A stretch of 64,000 nucleotides of DNA from Kribbella amoyensis (GCF_007828865.1 NZ_VIVK01000002.1:186001-250000), one strand, 5' to 3'. Shown: positions 54,269 through 62,933, counted from the stretch's first letter. Notes: generated by a model not told the origin, from the letters alone. Numbers and translations: made by a program.

Positions 54269-55201
54269 GTGACATCGTCCGCTTCCGCGGTGCCCGCTCC
54301 GTCCAGCCGTGAGGCCGGGCGGGGCGGGCGTCCCCGCGCCGCCAAGCTGGTCCGGATGACGCCGCTGACCCCGGCGATCGCGCTGATGCTGGTGTTCCTG
54401 GCCGGGCCGATCATCTACTGCTTGTACGCCGCCTTCACCAACATGGCGCTCACCGGGACCGGCGCGAACGAGGTGAAGTTCGTCGGCCTGGAGAACTTCC
54501 GCAAGGCCTTCGGCAGCGGGGCGTTCACCAACGCGATCTGGCTCACCCTGGTGTTCACGCTGATCTCCGCGATCATCGGCCAGAACACCCTCGGCCTCGG
54601 CCTGGCGTTGCTGATGCGCCGCTCCACCAAGATCGTCCGCAACTTCGTCGGGACCGCCGTGATCGGCGCCTGGGTTCTGCCCGAGGTGGTCGCGGCGTAC
54701 CTGCTGAGCGCGTTCTTCAACGAAGAGGGCACCCTCAACGTGATGCTGCACAAGGTCGGCCTGCCCGGCCAGGACTGGTTGTACGCGGCACCGATCATCG
54801 CGGTGTCGCTGGCCAACATCTGGCGCGGCACGGCGTTCTCGATGCTGGTGTACTCCGCGGCGCTCAGCGAGGTGCCCAAGGAGATCGAGGAGTCGGCCGA
54901 GATGGACGGCGCCGCCGGGATCCGCCGGCTGTTGTTCGTCACGCTGCCGATGATCAGCCGTGCCGTGATGACCAACCTGATGCTGATCACGCTGCAGACG
55001 CTGAGCGTGTTCGGCCTGATCTACGCGATGACCCGCGGCGGTCCTGGCACCAAGAGCCAGACCTTGCCGCTGTACATGTACGAGCAGGCGTTCAGCTTCT
55101 CCCAGATCGGCTACGGCACCGCGATCGCGCTGGTGATGCTGGCGATCGGTGCGGTGTTCTCGCTGATCTACCTGCGTGGACTGAACTCGGAGGCCGCATG
55201 A
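54269..55201 (+). CDS. Sugar ABC transporter permease (MalF-like)
   Basis: 310 residues from GTG 54269 behind TGAAGGGA. Six helices, beginning TPAIALMLVFLAGPIIYCLYAAF, with the FVGLENFRKAF loop typical of this subunit and the EAA coupling loop EIEESAEMDGAAGIRRLLFVTLP. It overlaps the next permease by four bases (ATGA). With that partner it forms the channel; the ATPase gene is missing here. Confidence 0.92.
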   Translation: MTSSASAVPAPSSREAGRGGRPRAAKLVRMTPLTPAIALMLVFLAGPIIYCLYAAFTNMALTGTGANEVKFVGLENFRKAFGSGAFTNAIWLTLVFTLISAIIGQNTLGLGLALLMRRSTKIVRNFVGTAVIGAWVLPEVVAAYLLSAFFNEEGTLNVMLHKVGLPGQDWLYAAPIIAVSLANIWRGTAFSMLVYSAALSEVPKEIEESAEMDGAAGIRRLLFVTLPMISRAVMTNLMLITLQTLSVFGLIYAMTRGGPGTKSQTLPLYMYEQAFSFSQIGYGTAIALVMLAIGAVFSLIYLRGLNSEAA

Positions 55202-56025
55202 TCGCCCGGGACCGGATCAGCAAGCTCACCGCGAACCTGGTCCTGCTCGCCATCGGCATCCTCTTCGTACTGCCGTTGCTGTGGGTGCTGTTCGCCTCGA
55301 TCAACCGGACCGCCGGGCTGCGGGTCGAGTTCCCGACCGAGCCGACGCTCGGCAACTTCAAGGCGGTGCTGAACACCGACACGACGTACCGGCCGGTGTT
55401 CAACGGGATCGTGCTGTGCGGCGGATCCGCGCTGCTGACGATGGTCTGCGCGGTGCTCGCGGCGTACCCGCTGTCGCGGTTCAAGTCGAAGTTCAACCGG
55501 CCGTTCCTGCTCACCGTGCTGTTTTGCACGGGCCTGCCGATCACCGCGGTGATGGTGCCGGTGTACGGGCTGTTCGTCCAGCTCAACCTGGTCGACACGA
55601 TCGGCGGCACCATCATGTTCATGGCGACCTCGTCGTTGCCGTTCGCGATCTGGCTGACCAAGACGTTCATGGACGGCGTGCCGATCTCGCTCGAGGAAGC
55701 GGCCTGGGTCGACGGGGCCGGCAACATGCAGGCGCTGCGGCGGATCGTGCTGCCGCTGATGTGGCCGGGGATCGCGGTCGTGCTGATCTTCACCTTCATC
55801 GGGATGTGGGGGAACTTCTTCGTTCCCTTCATGCTGCTGCTCTCGCCCGAGCGGTTGCCGGCGTCGGTGAGCATCTTCACCTTCTTCGGTCAGTACGGTG
55901 AGCCGAACTACGGGCAGCTGGCGGCGTACTCGCTGATCTACACGTTCCCGGTCCTGATGCTCTATCTCTTGCTCAGCCGGAAGCTGGGCGGGGCGTTCGC
56001 GTTGGGCGGCGCGATCAAGGGATAG
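55198..56025 (+). CDS. Sugar ABC transporter permease (MalG-like)
   Basis: 275 residues, six helices (LVLLAIGILFVLPLLWVLFA first). The EAA loop is SLEEAAWVDGAGNMQALRRIVLPL, and PTLGNFKAVL and AAYPLSRFKSKFNR are usual for MalG. No ATPase gene follows, so the system likely borrows a shared MsiK-type ATPase, as CUT1 importers of streptomycetes do. The operon ends at the hairpin at 56089. Confidence 0.92.
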   Translation: MIARDRISKLTANLVLLAIGILFVLPLLWVLFASINRTAGLRVEFPTEPTLGNFKAVLNTDTTYRPVFNGIVLCGGSALLTMVCAVLAAYPLSRFKSKFNRPFLLTVLFCTGLPITAVMVPVYGLFVQLNLVDTIGGTIMFMATSSLPFAIWLTKTFMDGVPISLEEAAWVDGAGNMQALRRIVLPLMWPGIAVVLIFTFIGMWGNFFVPFMLLLSPERLPASVSIFTFFGQYGEPNYGQLAAYSLIYTFPVLMLYLLLSRKLGGAFALGGAIKG

Positions 56026-56088
56026 GTACTTCTTTCTTTCCCCACAGCGAGTTCCTGGGTGGTGCCGGGTGGGTGGTGCCCAGGTTGA

Positions 56089-56125
56089 CGGAAGAGGAGC
56101 CGTGCGCCACATGGCTCCTCTTCCG
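56089..56125 (+). terminator. Terminator after the sugar importer operon
   Basis: CGGAAGAGGAGCC and GGCTCCTCTTCCG form a perfect 13-bp stem with an 11-base loop, followed by CTGTTT. It separates the importer from the unknown cluster that starts at 56202. Confidence 0.75.
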
Positions 56126-56201
56126 CTGTTTCGACGGCTCCGGTCGTAGTACTGTCCGGGGACGCACAGTGTCGTCGTGACAGCTGGGGGTGATCGCGAC
56201 C

Positions 56202-57491
56202 GTGCAGTCAGTCGGTGAGCTGATGGCTCACGCTGTCGAGACGTTTCTGCGCACCCGCAGCCGGCCGGATGCCGGCGCCGCGATTTCGGCGGCGAAGGCG
56301 ATGACCGCCGCCGACCGGGCCGGGTTGTCGCCAGACCTGCGGTACCTCGCCGACGTGTTCGTCGGGCTGAACGTCCACGAAGCCGCCCGGGAGCTGTCCA
56401 CGACGGCGGCTTCGGCGCACAGTGCCTTCCTTCGCAGCCACCGGACGGAGTTGCTCCGGTGCGCCGTCGTGCTCGGTCAGCTCGCAGTGTTGGCCGAGGG
56501 CCCCGATCCCAACGTCGCGTTGCTCAATCGGATCCAGCTCGGGTCGATCCTGCAGACGAACTTCCACCACCAGTACGACCTCGGCAGTCTGTTCGAGTCC
56601 GTCACCGTGCTGCGTGACGTCTTCAACGAGCTCACCACTCTGCACGTGCTGTGGACGGCCGCGGCCACCCAGTTGGCGATCGCGCTGGTGATCTCGGCCG
56701 AGCACCAGCTGGAGAACGTCTCCCTGGTGGAGGCGGAAGCGCTGTACCAGGACGTCTTCAGGTTGGTGCCCCATCACCCGGAGATCGGTGCCGAGCACCA
56801 CAACTACGCGGATCTGCTGCGGGTGAAGTATCAACGGGAGAAGGATCCCGCGCTGCTGGAAGCCAAGATCGAGCAGCATCGGCTGGCGGTCGAGCGGTCC
56901 CCCGACGGACATCCGGCGGACGCCATCCGGCGAACCGCCCTGGCGAACGCGTTGCTGAACCGGTGTCTGCTGACCGGTGGGACGAACGACCTGGACCTGG
57001 CGCTCGACGTCCTGGCGAAGGTCCCGGCGGCGGGGACCGTTCTCCCGCCGGTCGACCTCACGATCCTGCGCGCGTCCTTCCTGTTGCTGCGGTACGACAG
57101 TCTGCGTCGCGCTGACGATCTCGAGGCGTCGAGGCGGCTGCTGATCGAAGCCTCCGGATCAGTGGATCCCGCCCACGCGCCGGCGGCGGTTCAATCCCTG
57201 ACCGGCCTGCACCTGCTGATCGAGGCAGACGCCAGAAGGAGTGAGGAGGTCGCCGCGGAGGCGTTCAAGACGCTGATCGCGGCCGTCGGGCTCGACCGTA
57301 CCTTGACCTCCCCGCGGTGGGCTCTGCTCGCCCTGGCGGAGGCCTGGCCCGGCAGCAGCGAATTCACCGCAACCGCGGACCGGCTTCGGGAGGACACCGA
57401 TCGGTGGGACACGCTCGACGCCTGGCAGAGCGATCCGTCGGCGGTTGTCGCGAAGAGGTACTACCTACGAAGGAGTGGTTCCCTTGGCTGA
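56202..57491 (+). CDS. TPR-like repeat protein of unknown function, first gene of a four-gene cluster
   Basis: 429 residues, soluble, no signal. GTG 56202 is chosen because GGGGGTGATC, close to the anti-ribosomal consensus, precedes it by about 7 bases; GTG 56190 is an alternative. The protein is nearly all helical. Residues about 165-300 look like tetratricopeptide-type repeats of the kind found before CHAT domains in actinobacteria: EAEALYQDVFRLVPHHPEIG, HHNYADLLRVKYQREKDPAL, EAKIEQHRLAVERSPDGHPA and RRTALANALLNRCLLTGGTN, with the DPALLEAKIEQHRLAV spacing. There is no CHAT, caspase or other catalytic domain at either end. The role as sensor or scaffold is inference. It overlaps the next small gene by 8 bases. 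Confidence 0.72.
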   Translation: MQSVGELMAHAVETFLRTRSRPDAGAAISAAKAMTAADRAGLSPDLRYLADVFVGLNVHEAARELSTTAASAHSAFLRSHRTELLRCAVVLGQLAVLAEGPDPNVALLNRIQLGSILQTNFHHQYDLGSLFESVTVLRDVFNELTTLHVLWTAAATQLAIALVISAEHQLENVSLVEAEALYQDVFRLVPHHPEIGAEHHNYADLLRVKYQREKDPALLEAKIEQHRLAVERSPDGHPADAIRRTALANALLNRCLLTGGTNDLDLALDVLAKVPAAGTVLPPVDLTILRASFLLLRYDSLRRADDLEASRRLLIEASGSVDPAHAPAAVQSLTGLHLLIEADARRSEEVAAEAFKTLIAAVGLDRTLTSPRWALLALAEAWPGSSEFTATADRLREDTDRWDTLDAWQSDPSAVVAKRYYLRRSGSLG

Positions 57492-57702
57492 CCAGGACCC
57501 GCAGGCCGAGCAGCCGCCGGATCCCGGACCGGCCGACCCACCCGGTGGGACCGAGAAGGACGGCATCGTCATCCCGGGCCGGTTCCAGATCAAGCTCGTC
57601 GGCGGGCTGCAATCGCGCCGCTCGGCGAAGCGGAACCGATCGACCGGGGCGGACGAGGAGTCCGGCGAGAAGGCCGGCGGCGACAGGACCGGGGACGCAT
57701 GA
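57484..57702 (+). CDS. Small 72-residue acidic/basic linker protein in the four-gene cluster
   Basis: Unrecognised. The start is a TTG at 57484, because AAGGAG at 57470-57475 stands 8 bases before it, while the in-frame GTG at 57475 touches that ribosome site. The first 25 residues are Asp/Glu/Pro-rich (ADQDPQAEQPPDPGPADP), then a short hydrophobic strand GIVIPGRFQIKLVGGLQ, then a basic and finally acidic Gly/Glu tail. It is probably disordered outside the strand, and may dock on a partner through GIVIPGRFQIKL. Overlaps both neighbours (8 bases before, 4 after), so its product is made in step with theirs. Confidence 0.62.
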   Translation: MADQDPQAEQPPDPGPADPPGGTEKDGIVIPGRFQIKLVGGLQSRRSAKRNRSTGADEESGEKAGGDRTGDA

Positions 57703-58199
57703 GCGACACCGTCGGCGAGGTACTGGCCGCGGAACTGCGCGAGACGATGGCCACCGAGCGGGCCAGGAAGTCCTCGATCGAGGCCAAGGGGTTGTCGGTG
57801 GTGACGACCTGCGGGGCGTTCCTCACCTTCCTCTTCGGCTTCGCGACTTTCGTCGGAGTCCGGGAGGGCGTCGAGCGGTCGGGCCTGGTACTGGCCCTGG
57901 TCAGTGCCGGTGTCGTGCTGCTCGCGGCGGCGTGCCTGCTCGGCATTCTCTGCAGCCTGCCCGGCCTGTACCACGAGATCGAGACGGAGAGTCTGCGGAC
58001 GATGGCGTCCCCCGACGTGTGGGAAGAGGACGGTACGGAGGCGCGCCGGGAACTGGCCCTTGCGCGCATCCTGCAGGCGTCGGACTGGCACCGGCGGAAC
58101 ACGATCAAGGCGCGGGTGCTGCTGGTGGCGATCGCGCTGGAGGCGCTGGGCGTGATCGCGGTCGGCTTCGACGTGATCGTCCTCGCGCTGCGGTGGTAG
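57699..58199 (+). CDS. Three-helix membrane protein in the four-gene cluster
   Basis: 166 residues; start ATG overlaps the stop of the small gene. An amphipathic N-terminal helix (EVLAAELRETMATERARKSS) leads into three hydrophobic segments: SVVTTCGAFLTFLFGFATFV (about 33-52), LVLALVSAGVVLLAAACLLG (about 65-88), and ARVLLVAIALEALGVIAVGF (about 140-166). Between the second and third is a charged cytoplasmic helix pair with LYHEIETESLRTMASPDVW. The EAKGLSVVTT-type entry into the first helix recalls small actinobacterial membrane proteins often linked to conflict modules, a recollection only. Could be a pore or membrane anchor for the cluster. Confidence 0.72.
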   Translation: MSDTVGEVLAAELRETMATERARKSSIEAKGLSVVTTCGAFLTFLFGFATFVGVREGVERSGLVLALVSAGVVLLAAACLLGILCSLPGLYHEIETESLRTMASPDVWEEDGTEARRELALARILQASDWHRRNTIKARVLLVAIALEALGVIAVGFDVIVLALRW

Positions 58200-58203
58200 G
58201 GCC

Positions 58204-59781
58204 ATGTCGATTCCCGCGCGCCACGTGCTGTACCCGGACGGCTGGTCCGATCACGGGCTGATCGCCCAGACGGACTGGGCGACCGGCTGCATCCGCTGGT
58301 TCGAGCGGCAGGAGGAGATCCTCGCGATCCAGCAGCGAGCGTCCGATCCCAGCACGGTCAGCGAGAGTGACTGGGAGCTGGTCGAAGCGAACGTGCACGA
58401 GGTCACGCATGTCCTGCAGATGGCCTCGACCGGCTTCGCCTTCACCGTCTCGCAGAACCTCTTCACGGTGGTCGAGTCCGCCGTCGAACAGTACGGCGAT
58501 CTGGGCAGCGTCTTCGAGCACCGGGACGAGTTCACGCCGCGGATGGCGTCGGGCCTGACTGTCCTCGACCGGCCGGGGGACCGCGGACTCACCCCGCGCG
58601 CGATCCTGGAAAGTCTCGCCTTCATCCAGCAGAAGTTGCACGCCTACCGGGGGTTGACCCTGGCTGAGCTGATGTCCCTGGTCGACGACGGCGCGGCCGA
58701 GCACTCCTACCGATCCGCGTTCGACGTCGCGGTCGAGTACCTCGGTGACAGCGCGCCGAGGCTGTTCGTCCAGGCGGCGAACCTGGCCCTGTACACAGCC
58801 GAGCCGGAGACGGTTTTCATCCCCTTGCTGGCGGAGTTCGCGGCGAAGGCGTCGCGGACGAGTCTGCAGTCGAACCACCGGATCGGGACGGACCTGCTCG
58901 GCCGCCGGTACGCCGGGCTCGTGCTCGGCACCGCGGAAAGCCTGACCATGGCCGGGCACAGGCATCCGACCTTGGATCACCATGTGATGACGTTGTCGAG
59001 CCATGCCCGCCGGCAGGTCGGAGCCTACGCGGAGGTCTACTCGGCGCCGCTCAGCGAGGAGCTGCTCGGCGTGATCCAGCCGACGATGGCGTTCCCGCCC
59101 ACCGAAACAGGACAGACGCCGATGATCTCCTCGCCCGCGGACCAGCGGATCGAGCAGGACGGCCGGAGCATGTCACTGTTCCGCTACTACCTCGCGGTGA
59201 GCGTGATCCTTCAGCAGAACCTGCCGGACCTCGCCTTCACCGAACCGGTGCCCACGCCCGAGGCGCAGGCTGTCGCAGCCCGGCCGATCGTGGAGCCCAG
59301 GGTCTCGCTGCTGCGCCTCACCGGGAACGACCTGCGCTCGGAGACGGAAGTGGCGGCGTGGTGTGCTGTGCTGGAGCGGCTGAGCGCCTCCCCGGAGTCC
59401 GCGCGGAGCAACCGGGGGATGGTGTTCGTGGAGTTCGTGGACGCCGACCTTGCCGACGCCGGCGTCCAGGCTTGTCTGCGGGCCTTCTTCGCGAGAGTTC
59501 CGCACCTGCTGTACTTCCTGGCGCAGGACGACGGCTATCTGGGCGAATCGTTGAGCTACGCCTGGGCCGCGTACGCCGCGGAGGATCAGGTCAGGATGCC
59601 CGACGGGCGGATCGGGGTGCGGCTGAACGAGCGAACCGTCGAGGTCGCCGTCCGGGTGGTGCGCGCCGCGGCTGACTTCGCGGAGCAGTTGGGTGAGGCG
59701 GGCACGACGATGCTGGTCCACCTGGAGGGTCTGCCGGTGGACGGAGCCGCGCAGATCCGCCGGCGGGTCTTCGGCGGCTGA
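58204..59781 (+). CDS. Putative zinc metalloprotease-like protein (HEVTH) in the four-gene cluster
   Basis: 525 residues, no signal peptide, 4 bases after the membrane gene. Residues 60-72 (LVEANVHEVTHVL) carry an HExxH motif with H65, E66 and H69 at the end of a helix, the zinc site of gluzincin-type proteases. E136 in RAILESLAFIQ, about 67 residues later, has the ExxA form of the third ligand. The rest has a His-rich GHRHPTLDHHV (about 259-267) and a second domain from about 360 (VSLLRLTGNDLRSETEV, GMVFVEFVDADL, VPHLLYFLAQDDG). Known HExxH families with this layout were not recognised. Catalysis is inferred from the motif. It likely acts with the three genes before it. Confidence 0.7.
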   Translation: MSIPARHVLYPDGWSDHGLIAQTDWATGCIRWFERQEEILAIQQRASDPSTVSESDWELVEANVHEVTHVLQMASTGFAFTVSQNLFTVVESAVEQYGDLGSVFEHRDEFTPRMASGLTVLDRPGDRGLTPRAILESLAFIQQKLHAYRGLTLAELMSLVDDGAAEHSYRSAFDVAVEYLGDSAPRLFVQAANLALYTAEPETVFIPLLAEFAAKASRTSLQSNHRIGTDLLGRRYAGLVLGTAESLTMAGHRHPTLDHHVMTLSSHARRQVGAYAEVYSAPLSEELLGVIQPTMAFPPTETGQTPMISSPADQRIEQDGRSMSLFRYYLAVSVILQQNLPDLAFTEPVPTPEAQAVAARPIVEPRVSLLRLTGNDLRSETEVAAWCAVLERLSASPESARSNRGMVFVEFVDADLADAGVQACLRAFFARVPHLLYFLAQDDGYLGESLSYAWAAYAAEDQVRMPDGRIGVRLNERTVEVAVRVVRAAADFAEQLGEAGTTMLVHLEGLPVDGAAQIRRRVFGG

Positions 59782-59825
59782 CGCTCGCCCGGCCTGGTGC
59801 TGCGGTGACCGCGTAGGGTGGCCGC

Positions 59826-61118
59826 ATGCCGTTGACTTATCCGCTGGTGGAGCAGACTTTGGACAACGGGCTTCGCGTGGTGGTGAGCTCGGACCGCGCG
59901 GTGCCGATCGTGGCTGTGAACCTCTGGTACGACGTGGGATCGCGGCACGAGCCGCCGGGGCTGACCGGGTTCGCGCACCTGTTCGAGCACCTGATGTTCC
60001 AGGGCTCGCGGAACGTCGAGTCGGGACAGCACTTCTCCTTGCTGGAGTCGGCGGGGGCGAGTCTGAACGCGAGCACGTTCTTCGACCGGACGAACTACTT
60101 CGAGTCGTTGCCGAGTGGCGGCCTGGATCTGGCGTTGTGGCTCGAGGCGGACCGGATGGGCTTCCTGCTCGACGCGGTGAACCAGGAGAACCTGGACAAC
60201 CAGCGCGACGTGGTCAAGGAGGAGAAGCGGCAGAGCTACGACAACCGGCCGTACGGTGACTCCTACGAGCGGCTGGTGCGGCTGATGTTCCCCGAGGGGC
60301 ACCCGTACGCGCACATGACGATCGGGTCGATGGCGGATCTGGACGCCGCTTCGGTGGAGGACGTGCACGCGTTCTTCCGCAAGTACTACGGGCCGAACAA
60401 CGCGGTCCTCACGATCGTCGGGGACGTCAGCGAGGACGACGCGTTCGACGCGGCGAAGAAGTACTTCGGGCACCTGCCCGCAATCCCGCAGCCGCCGGCC
60501 GCGCCGGACGGGACGATCGGGCCGCTGGACGGGGTGTTCCGTGACGACGTCGTCGACGACGTGCCGTCGGACCTCATCACGATGATGTTCCGGCTGCCGG
60601 TGGACGGGACGGCCGAGCTGGACGCGGCCGCGTTGGCGCTCGACGTGCTCGCGGGCGGGCAGAGCGGCCGGCTCAACCGGCGGCTGGTGCGGGACGAGCA
60701 GATCGCGCAGTCGGTGTCGGGTGGCGCGTTGCCGCTGATCGGCGGGGTGTCGTTCGGCACGCTGACCGGGATCGCCTCGGAGGGCGTGGACCTGCAGAAG
60801 GTCGAGGACGCCCTGCTCGAGGAGGTCGAGAAGCTCGCCGCCGACGGCGTCACCGAGGACGAGCTGGCCACCGCGCAGGCGCAGGCCGAGCGGGACTGGC
60901 TCGAGCAGCTCGCCACCTGCGCGGGCCGGGCGGACGAGATCTCCCACCACGCGCTGCTGTTCGGCGACCCGCACAAGATCAACACCCGGATCGACGAGAT
61001 CCGCGCCGTCACCCCGGCGCAGGTGCGGCAGGCCGCGGCCGAGTGGATCCGGGCCGAGCGGCGGGCGCAGATCACCTACCGGCGACCGGCCGGCACCGAG
61101 GGAGAGGAGCAGGCATGA
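59826..61118 (+). CDS. M16-family zinc peptidase, active subunit
   Basis: 430 residues. The inverted zinc motif HxxEH is present in GFAHLFEHLMFQG, with the downstream Glu in the ESLP/LEADRMGF region. The C-terminal half has the usual inactive copy and the TGIASEGVDLQKVEDALLEE segment. No signal peptide, so cytoplasmic or loosely exported like bacterial PqqL/insulinase relatives. The stop overlaps the next start (ATGA), which encodes the partner subunit; such pairs form an active/inactive heterodimer. Confidence 0.9.
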   Translation: MPLTYPLVEQTLDNGLRVVVSSDRAVPIVAVNLWYDVGSRHEPPGLTGFAHLFEHLMFQGSRNVESGQHFSLLESAGASLNASTFFDRTNYFESLPSGGLDLALWLEADRMGFLLDAVNQENLDNQRDVVKEEKRQSYDNRPYGDSYERLVRLMFPEGHPYAHMTIGSMADLDAASVEDVHAFFRKYYGPNNAVLTIVGDVSEDDAFDAAKKYFGHLPAIPQPPAAPDGTIGPLDGVFRDDVVDDVPSDLITMMFRLPVDGTAELDAAALALDVLAGGQSGRLNRRLVRDEQIAQSVSGGALPLIGGVSFGTLTGIASEGVDLQKVEDALLEEVEKLAADGVTEDELATAQAQAERDWLEQLATCAGRADEISHHALLFGDPHKINTRIDEIRAVTPAQVRQAAAEWIRAERRAQITYRRPAGTEGEEQA

Positions 61119-62461
61119 GCAGCCAGATCCTGACGACGCCGCCCGCCGTCGCGCCGCCGCGGCCGTGGACGTTCCCGGAGGCGACCAGTACGGCGACCCG
61201 GGCCGGGACGCCCGTGCACGTGTTCGACCGGCCCGGCCAGTACGTCGCCACCGTGCGGGTCACGATCGCGATGCCGCTGATCGCCGAACCGCGCGAGCTC
61301 GAGGGGGTCGCGACGATCATGTCCCGCACCCTCGACGAGGGCACCGAGCTGCGGTCGGCCAACGAGTTCGCCGCCGCCCTGGAGCGGCACGGCGCGGCGT
61401 ACGGCGTGGACGTGAGCTCGGACGCGTTGCACGTGGAGATCTCGGTCCCCACCTCGCAGCTGGCCCCGGCGGTGAACCTGCTCGCCGAGGCGGTCACCCG
61501 GCCTGCCTTCAACCAGGCCGACGTCGGCCGGCACGTGACGATCCGGCTCGGGGAGATCAACCAGGAGCGGGCGAACGCGGGGTACCGGGCGCGGGAGGCG
61601 TTCGCGGGGCACCTGTTCGACGCCTCGACCCGGCGGTCCCGGCCGACCGCGGGGACGCCGGACACGATCCGCGCGCTCACCAACGCGGAGGTGGCCCGAT
61701 TCTACCGGGAGAACATCGGTCCCGCCCGGGCGCAGATCCTGTTCGCGGGGGACGCGACCGGGGTCGACGCCGCCGGGATCATCGACGAGGCGTTCGGCGA
61801 CTGGACCGCCGAGGCCGGACCGGTGCTGGAGGCACCGGAGCCGCTGTACCTGCTCGGCGACCGGATCGTGCTCGTGGACCGGCCCGGCTCGGTGCAGAGC
61901 CAGCTGCTGATCGGCTGCCCAGGCCCGGATCGGCGGGAGCCCGTGTGGGGCTCGGCCGCGGTCGCGAACCACGTCGTCGGCGGCACCATCACCTCCCGCG
62001 TGGACACCGTGCTGCGCGAGGAGAAGGGGTACACCTACGGCACCCGGTCGAGCTTCACCGCACCGCGCAAGGGCGGCATCTTCACCCTCGGCGGTTCGGT
62101 CCGGACCGAGGTGACCGGGGCCGCGGTCTCGGAGGCGCTGCGGATCCTGCTGGCGGCGCGGGACGGGCTGACCGAGCGCGAGGTGGGCGAGTCGAAGGAC
62201 AACCTGATCCGGACCGCCCCGCTGCGGTACGAGCAGGCTGACTCGATCGCCCAGCAGGTCGGCAGCAACATCGCCGCCGGCGTCCCGCTCGACTTCGCCG
62301 ACACGTACCTGGCCCAGATTGCGGCGACGACCGCGGCCACCGCCACCGAGGCGTACCGCCGCTACGTCGGAACCGACGGGCTGCTGGTCGTCGTCGTAGG
62401 GGAGGCCAAGGACGTCCGCGGTCAACTCGCCGAGTTGGGCGACGTCACCGAACTGAGCTGA
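61115..62461 (+). CDS. M16-family peptidase, inactive partner subunit
   Basis: 448 residues from ATG 61115, which overlaps the previous stop. M16 fold without HxxEH: the corresponding region reads ELEGVATIMSRTLDEGTELR. It has the R/Y substrate-grip motif near the C-terminus: TITSRVDTVLREEKGYTYGT. It completes the barrel of the active subunit encoded before it. The message ends near the hairpin at 62472. Confidence 0.9.
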   Translation: MSSQILTTPPAVAPPRPWTFPEATSTATRAGTPVHVFDRPGQYVATVRVTIAMPLIAEPRELEGVATIMSRTLDEGTELRSANEFAAALERHGAAYGVDVSSDALHVEISVPTSQLAPAVNLLAEAVTRPAFNQADVGRHVTIRLGEINQERANAGYRAREAFAGHLFDASTRRSRPTAGTPDTIRALTNAEVARFYRENIGPARAQILFAGDATGVDAAGIIDEAFGDWTAEAGPVLEAPEPLYLLGDRIVLVDRPGSVQSQLLIGCPGPDRREPVWGSAAVANHVVGGTITSRVDTVLREEKGYTYGTRSSFTAPRKGGIFTLGGSVRTEVTGAAVSEALRILLAARDGLTEREVGESKDNLIRTAPLRYEQADSIAQQVGSNIAAGVPLDFADTYLAQIAATTAATATEAYRRYVGTDGLLVVVVGEAKDVRGQLAELGDVTELS

Positions 62462-62471
62462 CGGGGTGACA

Positions 62472-62503
62472 TCCTCTGCTCAGGACCGGGCCTGAGCAGA
62501 GGA
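62472..62503 (+). promoter_or_regulatory. 13-bp hairpin that covers the ribosome site of the next gene
   Basis: TCCTCTGCTCAGG pairs perfectly with CCTGAGCAGAGGA around a 6-base loop. The 3' arm (62491-62503) includes AGGA of the AGGAG ribosome site (62500-62504) for ATG 62514. It may be the terminator of the M16 operon, a translation-blocking hairpin, or both. Confidence 0.55.
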
Positions 62504-62513
62504 GAACCCGCAG

Positions 62514-62933
62514 ATGTCGTTCGGCGAGCGACCCCAGGACTACCCGCGGTACACCGACCGGCCCGCGGACCAGCAGCAGTACGGGCCACAGCAGCCGGTC
62601 CAGCAGTACGGGCACCAGCAGCAGTACGGGGCGTACCCGGTGCAGCCGGGGTTCCCGGACCAGCCCGCGTTCGGCGTGCTCAGGGACAACAGCAACGCCA
62701 CGATCGCGCTCGTCCTCGGCCTGCTCGCGTTCGTCACCGCGCTGCTGATCCTGTCGCCGTTCGCGTGGTGGAAGGGCAGCCAGGCGCTGGCCGAGATCGA
62801 CGCGGCGCCGGGGGTCTACAACAACCGCGGGATGGCGGTCGGCGGCCAGATCTGCGGCATCATCGGCACCGTCCTGCTCGGCCTGGTGGTGCTGTTCTTC
62901 GCCGTTCTGCTGATCTTTTTCATCGCCGCCTGA
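62514..62933 (+). CDS. DUF4190-like small membrane protein with Gln/Tyr/Pro-rich N-terminus
   Basis: 139 residues. Residues 1-60 are a disordered stretch with repeated QQYGPQQP and QQQYGAYP units. Two helices follow: NATIALVLGLLAFVTALLIL and GGQICGIIGTVLLGLVVLFF, joined by FAWWKGSQALAEIDAAPG and NNRGMAVGG, which matches the DUF4190 pattern (GxxxGxxAL...G.A.GLI). Function unknown; frequent in actinobacteria beside envelope genes. Ribosome site AGGAG may be masked by the hairpin at 62472. Confidence 0.8.
   Translation: MSFGERPQDYPRYTDRPADQQQYGPQQPVQQYGHQQQYGAYPVQPGFPDQPAFGVLRDNSNATIALVLGLLAFVTALLILSPFAWWKGSQALAEIDAAPGVYNNRGMAVGGQICGIIGTVLLGLVVLFFAVLLIFFIAA

Noticed and set aside
59826-62461. 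M16 peptidase pair as part of the unknown four-gene cluster
   Set aside because: There is a 44-base gap, and M16 active/inactive pairs are common alone in actinobacteria. The cluster to the left is internally overlapped and stands as its own unit.
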